The position numbers were made by a program, and so were the translations under genes. Source: Semisulcospira habei (taxonomy: Eukaryota > Mollusca > Gastropoda > Semisulcospiridae). From it: 64,000 bases of DNA. Shown here piece by piece: positions 24,644 to 34,394 of this stretch; the first letter of the stretch is position 1, and each line of letters opens with the position of its first letter. The DNA lies in NCBI GenBank assembly GCA_036245525.1, contig BTPG01000003.1:134972873-135036872 (forward strand), written 5' to 3'. The notes under the pieces were generated by a model that saw only the letters and a list, made by a program, of their open reading frames with translations, was not told the origin of the DNA and made no database searches.

Positions 24644-25411
24644 CCTCGCGCTGGGACCATATGGCGTTGAGGCGCGTCCCCTGGGTGCTGGATAGGGGGT
24701 CCCTTGCTAGAGGGGTGCACCGAATGAAATAAGGTGCCGTGAACAAACATGGTCTAAGGGAAGGTGACCCCGACAGAAAACCCCTGGTCCTCCTAGTAAG
24801 GGGATTGGGCGTGGGGGTAGTTTCCCCACCCGCCAAAAAAGGAAATACCTACAAAAACGCCGACGAAAAGACAAACAGTAATTCCTTTCCTGGAGGAGGA
24901 AGGTTCTTCTACCAGAAGATTTATGACGTCCTGTGGTGAAAGCCGAAAGTCTTCGGAAGCCACAGGACCGAGCCGCCTCTCTCTATCCAGGGACACAACC
25001 ATGGGCACATGGAACGTCAAGACCATGTACCAGAGCGGCAAGGCCACCCAGATAGCAGCGGAAAAGCAAAAGTACAACCTTTCCCTGCGGGGTATCAGTG
25101 AAGCCAGATTGACGCAGTCTGGCCAGAAACGGCTGTTAAGTGGGGAGATAATTCTGTATTCAGGTCATGAAGAGGAAAATGCCCCCCATACAGAAGGAGT
25201 AGCATGCATGCTGTCACCAGTGGCACAGAGAGCGCTGATGGGCTGGGAACCTCTTGGGCCAAGAATTATCACAGCAGCCTTTAGAACCAAGAAAAAGCTC
25301 AAGCTGAACGTCATCCAGTGTTATACGCCCACTAATGACAGTGACGAGGAAGAGAAACAAGAGTTTTACGACTGACTCCAGAGTGCCGTGGACAAATGTG
25401 CGGAGCGAGAC
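24644..25411 (+). mobile_element. LINE, 5' part (leader and endonuclease N-terminus)
   Basis: First half of an RTE-like (assignment tentative) LINE. After a leader starting CCTCGCGCTGGGACC, a 150-codon frame (24,923-25,375) encodes the start of an APE-type endonuclease: MGTWNVKTMYQSGKATQIAA, SGEIILYSGHEEENAPH, PRIITAAFRTKKKL and NVIQCYTPTNDSD. A TGA stop interrupts it at 25,373, and coding resumes to CAERD at 25,411, where the LTR element is inserted. The endonuclease continues at 29,772. A 12-bp duplication (ATATTTTTGATA) flanks the whole LINE at 24,632-24,643 and 32,305-32,316. Confidence 0.85.
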
Positions 25412-26671
25412 TGTGATGAAGCTCTATGCTTGTGCATAGTGCTCGCACAATAGGATTAGTACGGTACGGTTTTTGTTAACGGTTTGTTTGTGCCGAAAGT
25501 CCGTGGGGCCTGCTGCCCATGTGGAATCTGTAAGACATGGTTAGCACGGGATTCTTAGTGAGTTCTGTTTAGTGAGTTCTAGGCGGAAGCTGTGACTGTC
25601 AGAGGTCTAGATCGGGAGTGCGGGCTGTTTTGTCGTATGGAACGGTTGTTTGAGTTACCTAGCCCGCATTCCAAGACTCTGAAGCCTAGATTTCAGGTAT
25701 GTTTCTATAAATGTAGTATTGATAGTTGTATAGTTAAAGACAGTATGCGTGGTAAGATTAATATGGTTGGATAGCGGTGTTCCGGTTTGGTTTAGTTATA
25801 GTATGTTTAGAATTCGGTGAAGTAACCGGTGTTTTTGTGTACCGTTGTTTACCGAGTTAGATGACTAAAGGAATATGAAGTGTGTATGTCTAAGCCGCTA
25901 TGAAGATAGTACGTGGTTGGGTAAGCATAGTCTTTTCCAGGATATAGAGTAATGTGTAGCAAGAGTGTTAGGCTATAGTCTGTTTCAAGATAGTGACAGA
26001 GATGGGGTGATACGAAAATAGTTTATGAAGCACGTGTGTGTGTGTGAATGAACGTGTGGGTTATTTGTATCAGCCAGGTTACGTGACGTTTCTCATTGAT
26101 CCAATATGTTGTGTGTTTAGCAAGTGTTACGTTGGGACTTTTGTCTATTCAGAGTTCTTGTAACGAGAGTGGAAAGACGGACGCCGAGACGTCGAGTCGC
26201 AGGTGGGACCTACGTGAGGTCATCCCTCCAGCTCTTCTGAGAGTGAGTCTGACTGGGGACCAAGACACCCAAGTCCAAGCGAGAACTGAGTACCGTACGA
26301 GAACGAGGACGTCCGTGCCCAAAGAGAGACAGGACGGCGACAAGCGTACGACGAAGGACTTTCACGCCTAGACGTGAGAAGGACCAGCGTAACCAGACAA
26401 CAACATCAAACAGGTTGGAGTCAATGTGAGACTAAGACCTAACCTGGCAAAGATATTGTGATACGTGTGTGGTGTGATAATAGAACAGTGTATATAGTTG
26501 ATAATCATTTAAGTCGTCTTTTCATTTATAGTGTATAAAGGTTACTTTAGAAAGGGAGCCCGTGTGTTGTGTTTTACCGCATGAATGCGCCCGTCTGAGT
26601 CAGTGGCGGTGTATGCGTCTGTTGCGTGAGAGTCTGTGCGTACGACTGTGGGCAAGTCTGCGTGCGTTACA
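25412..26671 (+). repeat. 5' LTR
   Basis: 1,260 bp, beginning TGTGATGAAGCTC and ending GTGCGTTACA, so it has the canonical TG...CA ends. A TATA-like GTGTATATAG near 26,487 is conserved in the 3' LTR and is similar in the solo copy at 37.4 kb; it is a candidate core promoter. Confidence 0.95.
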
Positions 26672-26672
26672 G

Positions 26673-26690
26673 TGGTGACCCTGACGTCTA
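26673..26690 (+). promoter_or_regulatory. Primer-binding site (tRNA primer)
   Basis: TGGTGACCCTGACGTCT begins 1 nt after the 5' LTR. It starts with TGG, the complement of a tRNA CCA end, at the position where minus-strand DNA synthesis is primed. I did not identify the tRNA. Confidence 0.75.
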
Positions 26691-26743
26691 AAGCAGATAG
26701 TGATTCAGTAGGCCGGGGCATACGGAATTTTCCTAAACTGCCA

Positions 26744-28195
26744 ATGTTTAAAGAGTCCGTGGACTCTATTGACGCTTTTTTGTGCCGTTTTGAGTCTCAT
26801 GCGCAGGCGTTGAGTTGGCCTCCTGCCAACTGGCCCGTTTTGCTTTCGTCTGTGCTTGAGGGTCAGGCCTTGAGTCTTTACCATAGTTTGACCGTTTCGG
26901 GGAACATAGAGTACGAGACTTTGAAGGAGTGTCTCTTGCAGAAGTTCCAGTGTAATGCGGAAGGTTTTAGAGAACGCTTGAGAGCTTGTCGGCCAGAGAC
27001 AGGGGAATCGTTTATGTCGTTTGGCAAACGATTGTCCCATTTGCTCGTACGTTGGGTCGAACTGTCAAAGATCGACCACACGTACGAAGCATTGTTCGAT
27101 CTCATGTTGGCTGAACAGTTCTTTGGGAGCGTTTCCAAGAATCTAGCGGTATTCTTGAGAGAGCGTAACCTCAAGACTACGGACGAGTTAGTACAGCACG
27201 CGGAGGCTTTTCGGATGGCGCATCCTACGAAAAACCTCGCGCGTAGGACCGAGACACCGCCAGTCGAGTTGGTCGCTGCTAACACGACTGAGGGTTACCG
27301 GGGCATAAATACTTTACGTGGAGCCCAGCTGGGTAACGGTAGAGGTACTTTGCGTTTTCGACGCGGTGATCGAGGTAACAGCGATGGCGGTAGCGATCCG
27401 TACGCACGTGGAGGGACTTCTTTGCGTGGGTATGGTCGTGGTCGTGTTGCGAGTTCGGACACGCAGTGTTTTTCTTGTAGTGGGTACAGGCACTTCAGTC
27501 GGAGCTGTCCGTACTACAGTGCAGGCGCGCAGTATGCTGGTTATCAGGAGCACGGCCATCTGGCTCATCAAGGTCCTAATAATCCTGGTATGGTGGATGG
27601 GGCGGTGCAGCCCACTCACGTAGCCAGTTTTGCGGTCCCAGTCGGGGAGGAACCACAGCTGGGCGCAGAGTGTTCAGATGACGGAGGTGGTTGCCTACCG
27701 CTGGTAGACGGTGTTGTAAATGGATGTCTTGTTTCTGTTCTCCGTGACTCCGGTACAACGACCGCGGGGGTCAGGCGTACCCTTGTTAGACCAGATCAGT
27801 TCACAGGCGAGACACAGAAAGTAGTTTCGTTCGGAGGGAACGTAGAAATTTTTCCGTTGGCTAGGATAGAAGTTGACACGGAGTTTTTTACAGGTAGTCT
27901 GGTTTCGTGTGTCATCGACGAGCCAGTAGTTGATTTAGTTCTGGGTAACATGAAGGGTGTGCAGCCAGTCATCGCTAGAGTCGGAGCGATTACGCGAGCT
28001 CACGATCCTCGCGGTGCAGTCCCATCAGTCGCGACGAGAGCTCCGAGCAAGCGTGCTCGTGGGCAGAGGGAACGTGTTATTTCCGTCCAGAAACAGGGAA
28101 TCGGTCAGCGGGTGTGGCCCAATAGTCGGGTTGGTCTGAGACGGCATACTTCTGTTGCGGACAGAAATGCGGCTCAGCACCCAATATTTAGGTAG
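26744..28195 (+). CDS. gag: Gag-protease polyprotein of the LTR element
   Basis: 483 codons from the first in-frame ATG (MFKESVDSIDAFLCRF). The frame is open further upstream into the LTR without an ATG, so the real start may differ. Residues ~1-165 look like a retrotransposon capsid (LEGQALSLYHSL, FRERLRACRPETGESF, DHTYEALFDLMLAEQFF). An Arg/Gly-rich basic stretch follows, then one CCHC knuckle CFSCSGYRHFSRSC near residue 242 (C-x2-C-x4-H-x4-C), which would bind the RNA genome. Near residue 334 lies a retropepsin-type site LRDSGTTTA within NGCLVSVLRDSG, followed by DLVLGNMKGV, so an aspartic protease (DSG in place of the commoner DTG) is fused in the same frame. No stops or shifts. The last ~75 residues are basic and match nothing I know. 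Confidence 0.85.
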   Translation: MFKESVDSIDAFLCRFESHAQALSWPPANWPVLLSSVLEGQALSLYHSLTVSGNIEYETLKECLLQKFQCNAEGFRERLRACRPETGESFMSFGKRLSHLLVRWVELSKIDHTYEALFDLMLAEQFFGSVSKNLAVFLRERNLKTTDELVQHAEAFRMAHPTKNLARRTETPPVELVAANTTEGYRGINTLRGAQLGNGRGTLRFRRGDRGNSDGGSDPYARGGTSLRGYGRGRVASSDTQCFSCSGYRHFSRSCPYYSAGAQYAGYQEHGHLAHQGPNNPGMVDGAVQPTHVASFAVPVGEEPQLGAECSDDGGGCLPLVDGVVNGCLVSVLRDSGTTTAGVRRTLVRPDQFTGETQKVVSFGGNVEIFPLARIEVDTEFFTGSLVSCVIDEPVVDLVLGNMKGVQPVIARVGAITRAHDPRGAVPSVATRAPSKRARGQRERVISVQKQGIGQRVWPNSRVGLRRHTSVADRNAAQHPIFR

Positions 28196-28510
28196 ATCGG
28201 AGACTTAGGGTCTCGCGATTGTAGGCAAGTCGGAGACTGGGGCTCGCGATTGTCGGTAGGTCAGAGACGGGGGTCTCGCGAGTGTGTGTGTGGGCAGTCG
28301 TTGGATCGATTTTTTTTCTGGAGGTTTAACGCGTTAGTTCTGTTTTGCTGTCGCTGTGCGATCTTAAGTTGTGCGTTGAGGCGTAAGGCTGTTTTTTTTT
28401 TCTTATATTCTAGGTAGTAAAAGTTAGACCTTTCCTGTTTTCGGAATATTACGTCGAGTAGTCTTAAAAAGAAACTCGGTCGTTTCTTTTTTTCGCGAGG
28501 AAGGGGGAAT
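28196..28510 (+). other. LTR element 3' spacer with triple repeat and polypurine tract
   Basis: Directly after the gag-protease stop come three diverged copies of a ~33-bp unit (about 28,196-28,285), each with GGAGAC or AGAGAC, then GGTCTCGCGA or GGCTCGCGA. GAGAC and GTCTC form a short hairpin within a unit. The segment ends with the purine tract GAGGAAGGGGGAAT (28,497-28,510), the expected plus-strand primer just before the 3' LTR. No pol remnant is recognisable. Confidence 0.7.
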
Positions 28511-29771
28511 TGTGATGAAGCTCTATGCTTGTGCATAGTGCTCGCACAATAGGATTAGTACGGTACGGTTTTTGTTAACGGTTTGTTTGTGCCGAAAGTC
28601 CGTGGGGCCTGCTGCCCATGTGGAATCTGTAAGACATGGTTAGCACGGGAGTCTTAGTGAGTTCTGTTTAGTGAGTTCTAGGCGGAAGCTGTGACTGTCA
28701 GAGGTCTAGATCGGGAGTGCGGGCTGTTTTGTCGTATGGAAGGGTTGTTTGAGTTACCTAGCCCGCATTCCAAGACTCTGAAGCCTAGATTTCAGGTATG
28801 TTTCTATAAATGTAGTATTGATAGTTGTTTAGTTAAAGACAGTATGCGTGGTAAGATTAATATGGTTGGATAGCGGTGTTCCGGTTTGGTTTAGTTAAAG
28901 TATGTTTAGAATTCGGTGAAGTAACCGGTGTTTTTGTGTACCGTTGTTTACCGAGTTAGATGACTAAAGGAATATGAAGTGTGTATGTCTAAGCCGCTAT
29001 GAAGATAGTACGTGGTTGGGTAAGCATAGTCTTTTCCAGGATATAGAGTAATGTGTAGCAAGAGTGTTAGGCTATAGTCTGTTTCAAGATAGTGACAGAG
29101 ATGGGGTGATACGAAAATAGTTTATGAAGCACGTGTGTGTGTGTGAATGAACGTGTGGGTTATTTGTATCAGCCAGGTTACGTGACGTTTCTCATTGATC
29201 CAATATGTTGTGTGTTTAGCAAGTGTTACGTTGGGACTTTTGTCTATTCAGAGTTCTTGTAACGAGAGTGGAAAGACGGACGCCGAGACGTTGAGTCGCA
29301 GGTGGGACCTACGTGAGGTCATCCCTCCAGCTCTTCTGAGAGTGAGTCTGACTGGGGACCAAGACACCCAAGTCCAAGCGAGAACTGAGTACCGTACGAG
29401 AACGAGGACGTCCGTGCCCAAAGAGAGACAGGACGGCGACAAGCGTACGACGAAGGACTTTCACGCCTAGACATGAGAAGGACCAGCGTAACCAGACAAC
29501 AACATCAAACAGGTTGGAGGCAATGTGAGACTAAGACCTAACCTGGCAAAGATATTGTGATACGTGTGTGGTGTGATAATACAACAGTGTATATAGTTGA
29601 TAATCATTTAAGTCGTCTTTTTATTTATAGTGTTTAAAAGGTTACTTTAGAAAGGGAGCCCGTGTGTTGTGTTTTACCGCATGAATGCGCCCGTCTGAGT
29701 CAGTGGCGGTGTATGCGTCTGTTACGTGAGAGTCTGTGCGTACGACTGTGGGCAAGTCTGCGTGCGTTACA
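28511..29771 (+). repeat. 3' LTR
   Basis: 1,261 bp, starting TGTGATGAAGC and ending GTGCGTTACA, collinear with the 5' LTR. Differences noted by eye: single substitutions near 28,651, 28,742, 28,829, 28,900, 29,291, 29,473, 29,520, 29,582, 29,620, 29,634 and 29,724, and one extra A near 29,638. Confidence 0.95.
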
Positions 29772-32304
29772 GAGACATTACCATCGTTATGGGCGATTTT
29801 AATGCCAAAATAGGGGAGGACAACACCGGATACGAAGAGGTGATGGGGAGACAGGGACTAGGGGAGATGAGTGAGAATTGGGAGAGGTTTGTAGACTTTT
29901 GTGCTCTAAACAGACTTGTCATTTGAGGCAGCATCTTCCCACACAGAAGAATACACAAAGCAACTTGGGTCTCACCTGACCATACTACAGAGAACCAAAT
30001 AAACCATATCTGCATTAGCAAGAAATTTAGAAGATCCCTTCAAGATGTTCGAGTGAGGAGGGGAGCAGATGTCGCCTCAGACCACCATCTGCTTACCTTA
30101 AGAATAAAGCTCAAGTTAAAGAAAAGCCGCACAGAGACAACAAGAAGACAGCGCTATAGTGTAGGCCTCCTGAAAGAGACTGGAGTGAGAGAAGAGTTCA
30201 AACTGGTGCTGTCCAACCGGTTTCAAGCACTACAAGAGCTAGTAAATGAAGAGGAGGCGGTCACCAGAGCAGCAGTGGAAGGCAGTTAGAGAGGCGCTGA
30301 ACTCAACCTGCAAAGACACTGTAGGGTTCAGGAAACACCATCACAAGGACTGGCTGTCGGCACAGACCTTGAAGAAGATAGAAGTGAGGAAGCAGAAGAA
30401 AGCTGTTGTCAACAACAGTCGCACGAGAGCAGCCAAAGCCAGGGCACAGGAGGAATACTCGGAAGCCAACCGTGAGGTGAAGAGGAGTATCATGGCAGAC
30501 AAGAGGGCCTACACAGACAGCCTAGCAGCAGAGGCAGAAAAGGCTGCAGGCAGCGGCAACTAGAAACAGCTCTACGACATTACCAGAAGATTGTCGGGCA
30601 AGCATGGCCATACAGAAAGACCAGTAAAAGACAAAGAAGGCAAGCCTATTGCAGACAGAGCATACCAACTCGACAGATGGGCCAAGTATTTTGAAGAGTT
30701 ACTGAACAGACCCAGCCCATCCGACCCCCAGACATCCAGCCAGAAGAGACCGACTTACCCATCAGCTGTGACAGACCCAGCCGGGAAGAGATCAGAAGAG
30801 CAGTGGTATTTTTGAAGAACATAAAAGCAAGAGGGCCAGATGGCATCCCAGCGGAGTCTCTGAAAGCAGACCTAGAGACAACAGTAGAGATGCTGTACCC
30901 ACTGTCTGGAAAGATCTGGGAAGAGGAGGTGATGCCGGCTGACTGGAAGGAGGGGTACCTAATCAAGCTTCCCAAGAAAGGCGACCTCAGCAAGTGTTCC
31001 AACTACAGAGGAATCACCTTGCTGTCAGTACCAGGAAAGGTCTTCAGCAGGATCATCCTGGAGAGAATGAAGAGCTCTGTTGACCCCCAGCTGAGAGACC
31101 AGCAAGCAGGATTCAGGAAAAAACGATCATGTACAGACCAGATCGCCACTCTCCGCATCATGGTGGAACAGTCTCTGGAGTGGAGCTCCCCGCTGTACGT
31201 CATCTTTGTGGATTACGAGAAAGCATTTGACAGCGTGGACCGAGAGACTCTGTGGAAACTCCTACTACACTACGGTGTACCAACAAAGCTCGTCCGCCTG
31301 ATCAAGAGCAGCTTCGATGGCATGACATGTCGCGTGATCCATGAAGGGCAGTTCACCAGGGAGCTCCAGGTCAGATCCAGTGTCAGGCAGGGTGTCTGCT
31401 GTCTCCGTTCCTCTTCCTACTGGCCATAGACTGGGTCATGAAGAGGACCACAGAGCACAGACGAAGTGGAATACAGTGGACACTGTGGACACAGCTTGAC
31501 GACCTCGATTTTGCAGACGACTTGGCATTACTGTCCCACACTCATCAACAAATGCAGGACAAGACCACGAGGCTTGCTGACATCTCGTCCCAAATGGGCC
31601 TCACCATCCACAAACAGAAAACAAAGACAATGAGGCTGAACGCAACCAGGGAAGAACCAGTCTTGCTTGCTGACACCCCGTTGGAGGAGGTGGAGTCCTT
31701 CACCTTTCTCGGGAGCATTATAGAGAAAAAAAAGGCGGCACTGATGCAGATGTCAGAGCACGAATAGGTAAAGCCAGAGCTGCCTTTCTCCAGTTGAAAA
31801 AAGTGTGGAGTTCCAGAGAGCTGTCACAACACACCAAAGTCCGGATTTTCAACTCCAACATAAAAGCAGTTCTCCTATATAGAGCAGAGACTTGGAGATT
31901 GAAAAAAAACACAGTCAACAGAGTACTGATCTTTATAAACAGTTGCCTTAGAAGAATTTTGAAAATCCACTGGCCAGAGAAGATCAGCAACGTCAGACTT
32001 TGGGGGAGAACAGAGCAGATAACAGCAGAGAATGAAATTAGGTCAAGACGATGGGGATGGATTGGTCACAGTCTGAGAAAGCTAGCTTCCAGTATCACTA
32101 GGCAGGCATTGTCATGGAACCCCCAGGGAAAGAGGAAAAGAGGTAGGCCAAGAAACTCCTGGCGTCGAGACCTCCAAGCAGACATCAAGAGACTTGGAAC
32201 CACCTGGAGTAAAATTGAAGGAGAAGCACAGGACAGGAGTCGCTGGAGGTCTCTCGTTGACGGCCTATACCCAGGTAGGGGTGACAGGCTTAAGTAAGTA
32301 AGTA
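29772..32304 (+). mobile_element. LINE, 3' part (endonuclease remainder, reverse transcriptase, tail)
   Basis: Resumes the endonuclease frame of 24,644-25,411 exactly at the duplicated GAGAC: DITIVMGDFNAKIGED, then after a stop at 29,924 VASDHHLL. Reverse transcriptase follows: GPDGIPAESLKADLE, YRGITLLSVPGKVFSRII, AGFRKKRSCTDQIATLR, LYVIFVDYEKAFDSVDRE, a break at SVRQGV near 31,400, then the intact active site LDFADDLALL near 31,505. It ends with GWIGHSLRK and DRSRWRSLVDGLYPGRGDRL. An AAGT-repeat tail lies at 32,290-32,304. At least five stops or shifts make it inactive. The reverse transcriptase is related to, but distinct from, the other LINEs in the window. Confidence 0.88.
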
Positions 32305-32318
32305 ATATTTTTGATAGT

Positions 32319-32753
32319 TTATTTTCGATGTTCATTTCTTCTAGCAATATAAAGCCCAGTCAAAAATACAAATGTCATTCCCACTAGAACAAATATTATT
32401 TCTCCATTTCTTTGTTGTGTGCTTGGTTGATAGTAGTCTCTAGGTTTCGGTTTTGGAATGGTCATATCCTTACCCGTGATGAGAAAATATTCACGGATTG
32501 CGTCATCGGTATTTGTAAAGGTATGCTGTGCGTGACCTTCTAGTCTGAGTTTTTAATTGATGAAATCAAGTTTCTCAATTCTATTCTTTTCGTAATCCTG
32601 CTGGGCTTTTACAAGTTTTTCTGATGCCTCATTATGTCACTTTAATTCTTCTGCTGATTCTTCTCTACCCACTTTTGAAAAGAGATAATTTGACCCACTA
32701 AATGCCAGGGCGTTAACCATTGCCCCTCCAATTATTACGGCTAAAGTCGCCAT
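32319..32753 (-). pseudogene. Polinton-associated small protein, two in-frame stops
   Basis: A 145-codon frame from ATG at 32,753 to TAA at 32,319-32,321 that stays in phase but has stops at codons 39 (TGA) and 67 (TAA). It begins MATLAVIIGGAMVNALAFSG, with a small-residue hydrophobic N-terminus. A charged, coiled-coil-like middle (LVKAQQDYEKNRIEKLDFIN) follows, and a hydrophobic segment near the C-terminus (IIFVLVGMTFVFLTGLYIA) is a likely membrane anchor. It lies on the integrase strand, and the integrase start at 32,335 overlaps its last codons. I associate it with Polinton/adintovirus-type elements from its position and layout; its role is unknown. Confidence 0.7.
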
Positions 32754-32762
32754 ACTTTTTAT

Positions 32763-32966
32763 TTACATAGAAACATTTTCCAGAATAATTCCATGCTTGA
32801 CAAAAATGTCTTTCGTAGCAATTGATGCTGTTACAACTGTAATTAATTTAGCACTGTTCTCAATGTCCAATCTACTCAAGTCTACAGATCTCATTTTGAA
32901 AAGACTTTTACTCAGCATAGAGTAAGCAACGGCTAGTCCGCTAATTACATCAGAGTGATAGACCAT
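32763..32966 (-). CDS. Polinton-associated 67-aa protein
   Basis: Intact frame starting MVYHSDVISGLAVAYSMLSK and ending VKHGIILENVSM. It ends 9 bp upstream of the next minus-strand start (32,753), which gives operon-like packing. Moderately hydrophobic with no clear enzyme motif. It keeps an open frame while its neighbours are broken, but at this length that may be chance. Function unknown. Confidence 0.6.
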   Translation of the reverse strand: MVYHSDVISGLAVAYSMLSKSLFKMRSVDLSRLDIENSAKLITVVTASIATKDIFVKHGIILENVSM

Positions 32967-33033
32967 GACTGTTAATTCAGTTTTTTTGTGTCATTCATTT
33001 TCTTAGGCAATAAAAATTAAAATAATAAATTTA

Positions 33034-33497
33034 TTACTGCATAACAAATGGGTTGACAACTTTGGGTATTACTGGCAATGTGGAGACTTCTGTTTTTGTT
33101 AATGGAGTGCTTGATTTTTTGGTCACTGTTCGAGTCTGCGGTTTGTATTTTCGGTATAATTGGTAAGCTACAAAACCAAATCTAACAACAAATCCGCCAA
33201 CTAAACATTTTGCTGATTCGGGTTTAGACTCGGTCTTTCACTTTGATGTGGATGTGACAGGGGTATTGATGGTCCTGATGGTCCTGTCGGTCCTGACAGT
33301 AATGACTTTGACGTCAGTGCTGATGCTGGGTTGTCAGTTACATGTGTCTTTTCTGCGGTTAACGCTTGAAGTTGTATTTTTTTCTGCTTGTACAATTCGG
33401 CTAACCATTTACCAGCCTGAACCCGACCAGCACTTTTAGTTTTTGTCACTGTTTGAATCTGTGTCGAGACAGGGTCGGGGGTCATCTGTGGGTTCAT
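33034..33497 (-). pseudogene. Polinton-associated membrane protein, frameshifted
   Basis: The N-terminal part (33,201-33,497) has a basic helix-like AGRVQAGKWLAELYKQKK and a proline/serine-rich stretch with GPTGPSGPS. In the neighbouring phase, from about 33,225, coding continues with CLVGGFVVRFGFVAYQLYRK, a hydrophobic probable transmembrane segment followed by basic residues, and ends VVNPFVMQ at 33,034. One frameshift near 33,225-33,240 therefore separates the halves. The start overlaps the preceding gene by 62 bp. Role unknown; a virion or membrane-associated protein is a guess from the layout. Confidence 0.6.
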
Positions 33498-33828
33498 CTA
33501 TGGTGTCGTCTGTGAGTCGTCCATTTTGTTCAGCAAAAAAATTTAATTTCGAAAAATCAATATGACTGCCCGTAACGATTAAGGTTACCAAGGGCACAAG
33601 CAAATTTCCGAACCTGTAATACATGAGGCGAGCTAATTTGCTGATTGAACTTGAAATTATGGGATTTGACCCCAAGTCAGTGCTTAATCCGTCATTATCA
33701 TCTACTGTAAAAAAGTTACTGACAGCTTTTGAATATAGGGTTATTAAAGATTTGCTCAGATCCCTAGTCATTAATGAAGCCGTATAATTTTCATATTTAG
33801 CATGAAGTTTAATTAATTCATCAGCCAT
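33436..33828 (-). CDS. Polinton-associated protein (~130 aa)
   Basis: Frame starting MADELIKLHAKYENYTASLM. The start was chosen here rather than at 33,900 because upstream residues read out of phase with the overlapping gene. It contains DLSKSLITLYSKAVSNFF, a middle hydrophobic stretch (LLVPLVTLIVTGSHIDF) and an acidic tail (DEPTDDPRPCLDTD). It overlaps the upstream ORF by 16 bp and the downstream one by 62 bp. No known domain recognised; intact as read. Confidence 0.6.
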   Translation of the reverse strand: MADELIKLHAKYENYTASLMTRDLSKSLITLYSKAVSNFFTVDDNDGLSTDLGSNPIISSSISKLARLMYYRFGNLLVPLVTLIVTGSHIDFSKLNFFAEQNGRLTDDTIDEPTDDPRPCLDTDSNSDKN

Positions 33829-33983
33829 GAGGAATCTATTTCTTGTGTTGTATACTGTTTTCCGAGATACACGTAGGATTTGCCAGAGACCACTGCACAT
33901 AAAAGTCGTTCCCGTTTCGAGTCTAAGTCTTTGTTTTCAACATCGCTAATATCGCTTATGAGAAGTAATTCTTCAGAATTCAT
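33813..33983 (-). CDS. Polinton-associated short ORF (56 aa)
   Basis: Starts MNSEELLLISDISDVENKDL and ends QEIDSSWLMN. The in-frame ATG at 33,983 is preferred over 34,028 because the intervening codons are all-AT (FIIIIIFYY). First of the minus-strand small-gene series. It may be an N-terminal piece of the following gene, separated by a frameshift. No domain recognised. Confidence 0.5.
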   Translation of the reverse strand: MNSEELLLISDISDVENKDLDSKRERLLCAVVSGKSYVYLGKQYTTQEIDSSWLMN

Positions 33984-34044
33984 TTTATAGTAAAAAATAA
34001 TTATAATTATAAAACAAAATTCAAGCACTCACCTTTTGTTTTGA

Positions 34045-34140
34045 CTGTTTAAGATAAATTAATAATAATACTTTATTCCTTGCTAGCAAGCACATTTTCA
34101 CAAGAAACACATGAGACATCCTATTACGTTTGTCAAATGA
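34045..34140 (-). mobile_element. LINE 3' tail fragment with AAT repeats
   Basis: AATAATAATACTTTATTCC is, on the minus strand, a 3' UTR ending AATAAAGTATTATTATT. It has the same layout as the tails at 61,855 and 10,640. Only the last ~100 bp are present. It lies just outside the last Polinton-like ORF, so the Polinton block is probably truncated here. Confidence 0.5.
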
Positions 34141-34394
34141 CTGGACTGGACTGACGGGTGACGCTTATAGAAGGCGTTTAATATAGGGTAAACCCAGGCA
34201 GTCTAACATGCAGAGAGATAAAACACCACTCATGACACTCACACCTGTGTATTCACAGAGTGGCAATCAATTACTGTGCCAACATCTAGATAAAAGTCTT
34301 TGAAATAGTCTGTAGCCCTAACCAGCAATTTCTAAAAAAACCAACTACCCTTTCGTCAGTGCATAGCCACCAGTCATGTTCAAACTGTTCATGC

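Larger units (their letters stand above)
25412..29771 (+). mobile_element. LTR retrotransposon carrying only gag and protease (non-autonomous)
   Basis: A complete 4.36-kb element: 5' LTR, primer-binding site, gag-protease frame, polypurine tract, 3' LTR. It is flanked on both sides by the 5-bp duplication GAGAC (25,407-25,411 and 29,772-29,776). Only ~315 bp separate the end of the protease frame from the 3' LTR, so reverse transcriptase, RNase H and integrase are absent and proliferation must depend on enzymes supplied by a related element. The LTRs differ by about a dozen positions in 1,260 by eye, so the insertion is comparatively recent. Capsid type and protease motif suggest a Gypsy-like origin (inference). 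Confidence 0.93.

Noticed and set aside
25592..26371. 60-91-codon frames repeated at 28,691-29,470
   Set aside because: They lie inside the two LTRs and repeat because the LTRs do. No start context or domain.
26705..27619. Long minus-strand frames opposite gag
   Set aside because: Antisense shadows of the gag-protease frame; they show no motifs of their own.
20257..33983. Complete, active Polinton
   Set aside because: Polymerase and integrase are frameshifted, the integrase is split by a LINE, capsid/ATPase/protease genes are not seen, and no long terminal inverted repeats were found at either border.
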